Assembly (NCBI RefSeq): GCF_007741535.1
Contig: NZ_CP036525.1
Span: 2,976,001-3,040,000, forward strand
Length of the DNA: 64,000 nucleotides
Reading direction: 5' to 3'
Source of the DNA: Rubripirellula lacrimiformis
GTDB lineage: Bacteria > Planctomycetota > Planctomycetia > Pirellulales > Pirellulaceae
Positions 15,330 to 27,300 of this stretch are shown here, in pieces. A program made the translations under genes and the position numbers. The stretch's first letter is position 1. Every line of letters starts with the position of its first letter. The notes beneath the pieces are model-generated. The model saw only the letters and a program-made list of their open reading frames with translations, was not told the origin of the DNA and ran no database searches.

Positions 15330-18300
15330 ATGACCTCGCGGAAGCGACTCAACACCTCGACATCCCACAACGATGTTTCGCGTGCTGCCGGTTCGTCCCC
15401 TTCCTCTAGCGCGGACGGCTCTGTTGCCGGCGGTGCCGGTGCGAAGTCATCGCGTGCTGGAAAGCCACGGCAGTCCCGCAAGAAGCGGCGTCAACACATC
15501 ATTGAAACGCTGGAAACGAGACAGCTGCTGGCCGGGCCACAGCTGATCGGGATTCAGCCCAACGAAGGTGACTTGATTGTCAACGGTTCGGTTCGGGAGA
15601 CGGCACCACGCGTCTTGACGTTCCGTTTCGATGAAACGCAATCGATCGATCCTGACACATTCGATGGCATCCGTGTCACCCGCGCCGGCAGCGACGGATT
15701 GTTGGGAACCACCGATGACGTGGTCCTGAATCCTGGCTTGGTCACGTTGGGCGATGGCGCAGCGAACGAAGTGGTCGTGCGATTCGCCGACGCGCTTCCA
15801 GATGACAAATACAAGGCCGAGGTGTTTGCGTTCGATGATGCCGGGCTAGGGATCACGGCGCTGCGCAACCAATCGGACGAAGTGTTCCGTCCTAGCGTCA
15901 GTGGACAGCGAGTTGAGGTCACCAATTTCGAACTGCGTTTGGGTGCGCTGATCGAATCGGTCGTTCCGCAACCTGTGATCCGCATGGCCGACGGTTCGTT
16001 GGTTCAGAATCGTGACGAAGTCGTGGTTTACTTCAACGAAGATCCGTTGTTCGTCGAAGACACCGGCGCCAGTGGTGTGGTCCAGATCGGTGGTCAGGCA
16101 ATCACGGTCACCGCGAATCTGACCGATCGCGCGTTCGACAATACCGAAATTCGATTCTTGCCAAGCAGCACGGCCAGTTCGGCTGCGGCCAGTTACGACA
16201 AAGACGCCGACACGTTGACCGTGGTCTATCCGAATGGATCGACGTACGCCTCGGTCGCAACTGCGATCAATAATCTGGACGCCTTCAACGCGGTGATTTC
16301 CAGTGGCACCGGCAACGTTGTCTTTAACTTCAATTCGCAGACCACCACCGGTGCTCCGTTCCTGGTCACGGGAACCCCGAGCGAGCGTTCGGCCGAAAAC
16401 CCACGTTTCTATCAATTGTTGCTGACCCAAGATTCGGTTAGCACGGTCGATGACGTGATGTATTTCCCACGCGAAGTGGTTTACGACGCGACGACCCACA
16501 CGGCCCGACTGTTCTTTGACGGTGATATCAACGAATTGCCTGGCGTACCGCTAGGTGGTGGCACGTTCCGCTTGCGAGTTGGAACGGCCGTTGACCAACG
16601 CCAGGACCTGATTTTGGTTCCTGAATTGGTTGGCGTTGCACCGTCGGTATCCACCGACTTTGGCATCAACGGTCTATCGGTCAAGTTCACCTCTCGCGCT
16701 GTTGGCGAAGGTGCTTCGGGACGTCAGGTCAGTTTTACCAATACCGGTAACGCTGGATTGTCGGTTTCGCTAAACGCGTCGGACAATGTGGTCTTCAACT
16801 TCGGTGGTGACTCGCCGACCGTGGCTGATCTGCAGGCCATCGTCGCTGCGACCCCATCTGTGAACGCTGTGATCACCGTGTCGTCTCGACTGGGCGCTGT
16901 CCCGGGTGGCGGATCCGAAGTGGTTCCGATGCGTGTCGTTGGCGCCGCGCCGCTGACCTTGAATGCCGTTGGCGATACCCTGGGCACCGCGCTGGACGTG
17001 GGCATCTTTGGTCAGGACCAATTGACCAGCAAAGTCTTCAGCGAATCGATCGACCCGCAATCGTTCCTGATCGAATTGCCCGGTGGCAACAGCGATCCCG
17101 GACGTCTTGAGTTGCCCGAAGTTGCTGGCAACGGGTTGGTCCAATACATCAACAGTCTGTTTGGTGACAACGGTGCTGACGCAACCGACGGGATCACCGA
17201 GATCTCGTACAATTTCCAAGGGATCTTCGCGACCGGTTCCGGTGGAACATCGTTCCTGAACCAGATCAACGATCGTCAAAAAGCACGAATCCGCGAAGCC
17301 CTGGACCTATGGGCCAACGTGATCGGCGTCCAGTTCCGCGAAACGGTCGATCAGGGCATCACGTTTGCCTTGGGCGATATTTCACGTTTGAACACGATTC
17401 CGAACACTCGCGTGCAGCAGTTCAATGTTCTGAACGCGAACCTGCGGATTGATCCGACCTTCAATGAATCGGCAATCGTCTTTAGCAATCAGACCGACTT
17501 CAACACGGCCTACGGCGAAGACTTCCTGCGCAAAGCGACCGCTGGCATTGGATTGCTATTGGGTCTGGAACAGGCTCCCGGTCTGACGCCACAGACTCTG
17601 CTGTCACTGACGCCTTCGTTCTTGAACGCCACGATCAATTCGCCGAACGAAAACACGCTTCGTGATCAGGAACCTGCGTTCCCCGGCAACTACGACATCC
17701 TGCATGGTCAGTACCTGCACAATCCCGATAGTGTCGATATCGACCTGTACCGGTTTGTGATCGACCTCGATGACGCCGATCGCGTGGGAACGTTGACGGC
17801 CGAAACATTCGCCGAACGACTGGCCGATTCCAGTTCGCTGGACACGGCGTTGCAGTTGTTCCAAGAATTCGGAGCATCGGCGACATCCAACTTCGGACTG
17901 GGGAATTCACTTTCCGTTCGATTTGATTCGCTGGCATCCGGCAAACTGGGCAACAACACGACGGTTGAATTTTTCCGCAGCGATCGCGCCGATGGCAATG
18001 GCGAAATTCGCATCACCCAGAAACGAGACAGCCAAGGCAACCCGATCGCCAACGGCATCGTTGTCGACATCCCGCGCCTGAGCGCTTCGATCACATCGGT
18101 GACCGTGGGCAGCATCGTTGACGCAATCAACGACGATCCGTTCAGCAGCGGTTTGGTGCGTGCGACCCTAGACATGGGTGCCGCGTCGACCAACGTCGGA
18201 ACCAGCAACGCGCCGATTCAAACGGCTTTGCTTAGCGGTGGCGGCATCGTTCAGGTCAGTCGAAATGACGACTACTTTAGCGAAGACTCTCGCATCATCG

Positions 18301-21300
18301 CCACGTTGGGCGCAGGCACCTACTACGTCGGCGTTGCCGCAAGTGGCAACGATTCTTACGACCCGACGATCGCCGACAGTGGCTATGGTGGGCTGACCCA
18401 GGGCAAATACGACCTGCATCTGAAGTTCGAACCACAGGTCGACGAAACCGAAGTCATTCGTGACTTGGACAACCCACGCAGCGGTGTGCCCGGAACCGGC
18501 ATTGATGGTGACGGCGACGGTACGCCCGGCGGCGTCAAGAATTTCTGGTTCCAAACGCGGCCAGAGAATCGTCAAGTCAACTTCACCGCGACCGGTTCGG
18601 GAATCACCGCCGGACAAACCGTCCGTATCGTGGCCGCGAACGGATCGGTCCGTACGTACCAATTTGTTGCCGATGGCGCCACCGCGTTGCCCGGCAACGT
18701 GCCAGTTCCTTACAGCACCGGTGCCATTGGGGCCGAGACTCCGTCCGGTTCGTTGGCCACGGCGCTTGCGCAGGCCGTCCGAAGTCAGGTCGGAGCAACC
18801 GGAGTCGAAGTCAGTCAGGTTAGCAGCCGATTGGAATTCACCGGCGAACGTTCGATCGAAGTTTCGTCGAACTTCCGCGGTGGCGACATCCTGGGCCGCA
18901 ACATCTTTGTCGATAAGACCGCTGGCCCGAACGCCGACGGTAGCCTGGATGCACCGTTCAACAACATCGCCAATTCGGCAGTGGCCAATGCCTTCGATGC
19001 TGCTCTGTCGGGCGACATCGTTCGCATCATCGGAAACGGTGGACAGGACGGCGACATCGCAACCGAAGCCGATAATTTCAGCTACCAAGTCGGCATCTCG
19101 GCGACCGGCGGCCAAACGCTAGAAGATGGACGCAACCTCGAAGTCCCTCAAGGCGTGACAACCGTGATCGACGCAGGTGCGATCATCAAACTACGCAGCG
19201 CCCGTGTTGGCGTCGGCAGCAGCACGCTATTGGAAGACCGCAGCAACGGCGCCCTGCAAGTGCTCGGTACCCCGCGTCTGGTCCAGCTTTCCCCAACCGG
19301 CAGCATCGTCGAATCGACTTTGCTCGGTGACACCGACGCGTTGCTGTCGCAGTACAGCGACGGCAGCGTGATCTTCACCAGCATCAGCGACTCGCAAGCC
19401 GACTCGTCGACCGCCAATGCCGGCCGAACAGCGTCGCCTGGCGATTGGGGTGGGTTGGTGTTCCGACGTGACCTCGACGAGAGCGAAGGGCGTGCGGACT
19501 TGGAAGACGAGGGGATCTTCCTGCAAACGGTCAACCACGCACAGATCCGGTACGGCGGTGGCAGCAACCTGTTGATCGATTCGGTTCAACAGTTGGTCAA
19601 CCCAATCCAGATCTTTGAACTGCGTCCAACGATCACGTTCAACGAAATCAGTTTCTCTGCCGATGCCGCCATCAGCGCGTCGCCGGACAGTTTCGAAGAA
19701 ACCAGTTTCCAAACACCGCGTTTCCAACAAGCCGGCGCATTCACCGCGGATTATTCGCGCGTTGGACCGTCGATTTACGACAATGTGTTGGTCGAAAACA
19801 GCATCAACGGTCTGTTCATCCGAGTGGTCACCACGCCCGGATCCGCACCGCGTGCATTGACGCTGGCCGGCCGCTTTGACGACACCGACGTTGTTCACTA
19901 TTTCCCTGAAAACGTCATTGTCGAAGGCACCCCCGGTGGATCGATCCAGGACGGCGTTCAGCCGGACTTGGCATCGACCGCGTTCGCGACTTTGCCTGGT
20001 GGTGCGTTGCTTGCCCGAACGTATGACTATCGTTTGACCTTCGTTGATTCGAACGGTTTCGAGTCGTTGGCCAGTGACCCGTCGGCATCGATCACTGCAG
20101 CCGCTAATTCATCGATCCAGTTGCTGAACCTGCAACCGGTACCCGGAAATTCAGACTACGTTTCGCGGCGTCTGTATCGTCTGGACCCGTCCAGCGGTGA
20201 CTATCAATTGGTGGCAACGTTGGATGCCAACGCTAGCACCTACGTCGACAACGGAACGACGTCCCAAGGGACGCTTGATCTGACTCGCGTCGGAATTCGC
20301 GGACGCCTGGATGCGTCGTTGGTAATCGATCCGGGAACCGTGTTGAAGTTCCGTGGGTCGCGTCTTGAATTGGGCCAGGGCACTCAGTTGCTAGCCGAAG
20401 GCAAGAACAGCGAACCGGTGATCTTTACCAGTTACGCAGACGATCGTTTCGGTTCGGGCGGAACCTTCGACACCAATAACGACAACGGATCGGCCAGCGG
20501 CGAAGTGGTTGCCGCACGTGGTGATTGGTCCGGCATTTATGCTGCAGCCAATTCGTTTGTCAGCATGGATTACGCCACCGTCGCCTACGGCGGTGGAGTC
20601 AGTTTGCTTGAGGGCGGTCAAAGCCGTGGATTCGCGGCGCTTGAATTGCAACAAGCCGACGGACGGATCACCAACGGACGTTTCGAATTCAACGAAGACG
20701 GCCAAGATGGTGCAGGGCCGGTCGGACGCTTTGGACGTTTGGGGATCACCCCATCGACCATCTTTGTTCGTGCTTCGCAACCCACGATCGTCGGCAACAC
20801 GTTTGTCGATAACCGCGGATCGATCATCGACATCGATAGCGATTCGATGACCGCCGAGCGTTTGGTGGACTTGGGGCGTCAAACGGGGGTCATTGAACGT
20901 CTGGAAGCTCTTGACGACAACTACGGCCCGCTGATTCGTTTGAACCGATACCAGAACGTGGCGGCCACACAGGTCGCATCGCGTCAGATTTCTGGTCTGG
21001 AAATCCGCGGCGGTCTGCTGTCGACCGAATCGGTATGGGACGATACCGACATTGTCCACTTGCTGTTCGATACGATCGAAGTCGGCAACGTGCACAGTTC
21101 CGGTGGTCTGCGATTGCTTAGCCGCAGCGACGAAAGCTTGGTCGTCAAATTGGACGGTGCCGGAACTCCGTTCAGTGAGTCGGCCGGAACCGGATTGTCC
21201 GCCACCGGTTCCCTGTCCAGCATCGAAGATCGCATCGGCGGTTCGCTTCAGATCGTTGGGTTGCCAGGTGCACCGGTCGTGCTGACCAGTTTCTATGACG

Positions 21301-24300
21301 ACACCGTCGGCGCCGGTCTGACCCCGGACGGACGCCAGTTCACGGACAACAACGGTGACAGTTTCGGGTCACGCCCCGAAGGCAACAACTGGCGTAGCAT
21401 CTTGCTGGACGAATACAGCAACGATCGCAACGTCGATTACATCCTGGAACAAACCGTCACATCGGAAGTTTCACCAGGACTTAACGGTACAGTCGGAAAC
21501 GCCCAGGTGCTCGGTGCGATCGCGCCGAACATCCTTTCGGGCGACGAACAACTGCGTCTTGGTTTCGAAGTCGAAGGCTTCTTGAACGCCGACAACGACG
21601 TGGACACGTACAGTTTCACCGCCGAAGCAGGGACCCGGATCTGGGTCGACCTGGATCGCACCAGCTATACGCTGGATTCGGTGATCGAAGTGCTCGATGC
21701 CAACGGCAACGTCTTGGCACGCAGCGACAACAGTTTCGACGAAGTCGCCGGAACACCGCTTCAAGCCGTCTCGCCATTGATCGAATCGACGGTCGGATCG
21801 CTGCAAGGCGGCGCCGACGCGTTCACCGATTTCGGTAGCGGTGGTTTGTACCAAGACTTTGGTTCCACCAACCCTCGCGATGCGGGGCTATCGCTTTCGT
21901 TGCCTGGGAACCGTGGTACACGAAGCGTCTACTTCTTCCGTGTACGCAGTGCATCGGTCGATCCGGGGGATGTCACCGGCGGTATCACCAACGGTGGTTA
22001 TCGGTTCCAGGTTCGTCTGCAAGAGGATCAAGAATTCCCCGGTAGTGTCGTGCGTTTTGCCGACATCCGGTATGCCAATAACGGTATCCATGTGCGTGGA
22101 TTGCCAGGCAGTTCGCCGCTGTTGGGGGATGCCCAAGAAGACGAAGCGGTCGGCGGTGCGGTGGTTAGCAATGATTCGATCTTGCCCGTGACTTTCACGG
22201 ACTTTTTCTTTAACGACCAAGCGATCAATGGGATTCGGCCGCAACACATCGGCAACCTGTTGGTCAGCCAAGACAAATCGATCAGTGTGGGTGGGGCGCT
22301 TGCAACCAGCAACGACATCGATTTCTACCAGATCGATGTGGACGGCGACCTGTCCAGCGGTTTGCAAACCAGCACGATCTTTGACATCGACTACGCCGAC
22401 GGATTCAGTCGTCCGAATACGACGTTGGTGGTCTACTACGACGCCGATGGGGAAGACGGGGACGGGCTGCCGCAGTTGGTCTTCATTGGCGAAGACAGCA
22501 ATGTATTGGACGACCAATCGCAACCGGTCACCAGCAGCCAGATTGATTTGCTGACCCGCGGTTCGGTTTCTAGCGGTGACCCATTGATCGGTCCCGTTTC
22601 GCTTAGCGAAGGAACCTACTATGTGGGCGTCGTCGGCGAAGGGGTAACCCCCGACGCGTTGGCATCGATCACGACTCGCCGCGAACCGATCGAATCGATT
22701 CTGCGAATCTTCGAAGACCATGTCGAAGAGGTCGGTGGATCGACCGCGTTGCCGCCCAAAAACGACACGGCGATGTTCGATACGGCAGCATTGACCCCAG
22801 GTTGGGCCCTGACCACGAATCGGGCCTCGAACCCTGGTCACCAGCGGACGCAAACCTTCAACGGCTCGCGTGGAACAAACCTGTATCCTACCAGCAATCA
22901 GTTCGAAAACGGTGGGTTCAACGACACGTTCTTCAACGCCCAAGCATTGGATGTAGCTAATCCAGAGTGGAGTCTGGCGAACGATCCGAACATTGGCGAT
23001 TCAAGTCGTAACACGTCACAGTTCATTCCTCACACGACCGTTTTCGGCACGACCCCCAACGAGATCGTTGACGTCTATCGGTTTGACGTGGCAGTCGATG
23101 GTTCCGTTGTCGTGCTGGACATTGACAATGGGATCAACCCGAATGTCCGTGACCCCGATACGTTGCCGGATGACTTTCCGACGCAGACAGATCCGAACAG
23201 TGTTGATTTGAAACTGCAGTTGTTTGACATCACAGGTGCCTTGGTACCCGGTGGAACCAGTTCGACTAGCCGAGCCAACGATGGTGCGTTGGGCAGCGAG
23301 GCGTCGTCACTATTCTCCAACTTCTCCGATGACCCCTATCTGCAGTTGACGCTAGCCGCAGGGACGTACTTTGTGGCGGTTTCGCCCGAGGCGACCACCT
23401 ACGATGCGGGCACGCAATCGTTCACGCTGGACGTGGCCAATCGGCCGGCGTCTGGGAACTATGAACTACACGTTTCCGTTGAAAACCACGCCGCGTCCGG
23501 CGGTGATCCGGGGAATGAATCGATCCGCTTCGATCGCAGTGCACCGACCGGTGTGCTGACAAGTGTCCCGTTTGATTTGGCCGGCTATGGGCCAAGCGAT
23601 TTGCCACGGTTCTATTACAATTATTTTTACGACCCAGGGGCCGGTGATTCGGTATCAATTCGTGTCACCAGCAACGAAAACCCTGGCGGCACCGTGTTGG
23701 CCGATGCAGCCTTCCAATCGACTGCCGGAAACAATTTCTGGCGACAAGGAATCGTGTCGCTAGCGGACTTCGCTGGACACGAGAACATTCAGGTTGAATT
23801 CACCTATACCGTGAACAACCCCACCCTGACCAACGAAGGCTTGTACCTGGACGATTTTGTCGTCGGTTTTGCCGAGCGTGGCGAACTGGTCACCGGCGCT
23901 GACCTGGGCGTTGTCGGAGTGTCTGGCACCTCGTTCACGCAGGCTGGCGAATACCAGTTGGAAGTGCGGCCGGGCACCGAGTATGGAACGCCAACCGGGA
24001 CTGGATTACGGTTGGATTCGACCTTCGACACGAACTCTCGTCAGGGCGAATTCGCAACCATTGTGGCACCGCATGCGGCGCAGATCACCGATGGCAATAC
24101 CTTCACACTTAGCGATGGTGTCCGTCAGGTCACCTTCGAATTTGATTTGGATACCGAAGTCGGTATCACGCCGGGCAACATTCGTGTTCCCTATTCGGCC
24201 ACCAGCACTCAATCGGAAGTCGCTGACTCGATTCGGTCTGCCATCAATTTGTCGGTCGTGCGTTCGACCATTCGTGTCCAAGCTTCGGATTCGACGGGAT

Positions 24301-27300
24301 CGGCGACCGGTGGATTCGGCGACAATCAAATCGCCATCTCGGGTGTCGTGCTGGGGGATTTCATTGAAATCAGCTCGCCCAGCGATCTGCCCGCCTTTGA
24401 CGAACCTTTGGATCCAAGCGGCGGAAGTTTCCGATTGCCTGTGATCTTCAACGAGGGGCAAGGCGACTCGAACGTGATTCGTTCGCAAAGCCAAGTCATT
24501 GTCGATTCGAACAAGATCAGCAACGTTCGCAGCATCGGCATCTGGAGCGAACCGAGTCGCCGTAACAGCGATCCAGACGATCGTACGGGAACTTTCCTGG
24601 ATTCGAATCCAACCGGAACCACCAACCCCGGTGCGGTCCGAAACCTGCCGACTTTGAACAACGAAGTCATCGGCGGACAGGCCCCAGGGATCGTGGTTCG
24701 TAACAACACCATCGACCAAGCTGGTTTCGCCGGAATCAAGGTCGAAGGCGAGATTCGACCCTATGTGATCGATTCGAGTGTCTTTGATATTGGTACCGAA
24801 GACGTCGTCGGCACATTCGCGTTTGCCGATCTGGTGTCCGATGGTCTGTTGATGGTCATCGACGCGGCAGACACGCGTGTCGTGTTCGAATTCGAAGACA
24901 TCGGTGGTGACGCAACGACTGCCGGTGGTAGTGGGCAAATCGGAGGCAATGGTTTCTCCGACGGTCACGTTCCGATTTACTATCGCCGAACAGGGCCTCT
25001 TTACAACGGACTTCGCGAATCACCGCACACCCGTCACGAAGTGATGCTGGCGATTTACGATGCCATCCAAAGCAGCATTTTGGTCAACAATGGGATGAGC
25101 CCGTTGGTGCAAGCCACGTTGGGAACATCGTTGCGGGGTGGGGATTCATCGTTTGACGACTTCTTTGGCGGCATCTTTGGCAACAATTTATTGGCCAGCG
25201 ACGCGGCTGTTTACATCGAAGGGGCAACCAACGTTCAGTTTTCGTTCGCCCAACTGAACCCGCCACCGGTACCGTCTTTGAACCCGTTCGATTTGACGGG
25301 GCTGGCACCTGTGCACGACGCACCGCAGCCGGTTAGCCGAATCGTCAACAATACGATTTACGGGAACGACGGAACGGCATCGCGTTTCAGCGGCAACCCA
25401 ACCGTTGAACCGAACGATCTGCTTTTCCAAGCAGTCGATACTCGCCTGGGTTCTGGACACACCGGTGCTTACATCAACAGTGGTGTCATCGGCGATTCCA
25501 CAGGACTGGTCGTCGGTGCATCGGACGTCGATTTCTATCGCGTTGAATTGGTCGCCGGTGATCGCTTGACGGTCGACGTCGACACGATTGATGGCGGACC
25601 AGACACGACCCTGCGTCTGTTCGATTCCAGCGGTGTCGAGATCGTCTTGAACACCGGCGGATCGGCCCCTGGTTACCTGGAAACGGCCGTCGGTCCTGAC
25701 GCCGTTGCCGGAACGCCTGGTGATGCAAACTTTGATGCGACACTGAACCGGGCCGGTGATCCATTCATCGACTTCACGTCGCGTTTGACGGGCACCTATT
25801 TCATCGGTGTCTCGTCGGCTGGCAACGATGCTTATGACGCGCTGTCCACCTCGGGCCGTGTCAGCGGCACCGGCGGTACCGGTGATTACGACATCGCGAT
25901 CGAAACCTACACACCACGAAGCTTCGTGATGTCGGTCGACAACGGCAGCAACACTCGCTTCCCCGGAGCCAATACTGGGTTCCAAGCCAGCACTTTGTTC
26001 GACACAACGTTCACCGTGACTCAGATCGCTGACATCCAAACCAGCGTCGCTCGTGGAACGCCGACCAATGACTTGGTGTTCCGATTCACGGACGCCCAGG
26101 GTGGTCGAATCATCAACACCACCGCGACCGATACGGGATACGAAATCAATATCCCGCTTCAGGGTGACGACGAATTCCGTGTTTCGGACATCGTTCAAGC
26201 GATCGCCTATGCGATCAGCGGCGATGCCTTCGTGGAAAATGCCAACCTGCCGAACCCACCGCTGCCCAACCATAACTTTGGCAATGGTCCGGACGGTTTG
26301 TCCGGTCCTGTTCAGCCGGTTCTGGCTTCCGCACTGGGCGGAATCGAAGGCAATGCAGCTGGACTGCGTACGTTCCCGCTCGCCTTCCCTGACTTCAACA
26401 CTGCGTTTGGTCACAACCGAACGAACCAGGTTGGATCGGTCGGCTTTGCCGGTACGTCGACACTGGGATCGGGTGTTTCGGAACTGTATGTGTTGGTCGA
26501 ACGTGCGGCCAAGATCACCATCAGCCCCGAGGCGGCCGCGGCTGGACTGCGGTTGGATCCTGCCCCAGGTGTCAATGTCGATCAACTGCTGCCTGAAACG
26601 GGCGTCTTGTTGACCGGTGGCAGCAGCGGCACGGTGGTGAACAATGTGTTTTCGAACCTGCATCAAGGTGTGGTTTCGGAAATCACCAAATTCGCAAGCT
26701 TCTCGCAAGCGAACCAACCAGACGTGCATCCCAAGCCTGGGATCGCCATCGTGACGGCCAATGTGTTCCAGCACATTGAAACGGCCAACAACGTGTTCCG
26801 TCAACAAATGACGCAGCCGTTTGTCAACAACGGCGACATCAGCATCACGCCTGGTCCAAGCAACGTGAACGGCGGTACCGATGACTTCAACATCACGTTG
26901 GGCAACAACGACCCGTTGTTCGTGAACCCCGAAGGCGGAAACTTCCTGCCGACGGACAACTCGGTCATCATCGATAGTTCGGTCAACTCGTTGACCGAAC
27001 GCGATCGATTGGCTGGATTGTTGCAATCGATTGGGCTGCCGGTCAGCAACGTGTTGGCACCCGATCGTGACGTCAACGGTGTTCTGCGAGCCGACAATCC
27101 CAACGTGGCACCTCCCGGCGGTTTGGGAAGCCAGGTCTTCAAGGATCGCGGTTCGAACGAATTGGCCGACTTTGTCGGTCCCGCTGCGATCATCAACGTG
27201 CCGCGTGACAACGACGCGCAAGGCATTGATCTCGATCCGGCAACCGGCTTCTTGCGTCTCAGCGGCGGCGTCTACAGCGAGTTCCGAATCCAACTGCGGG

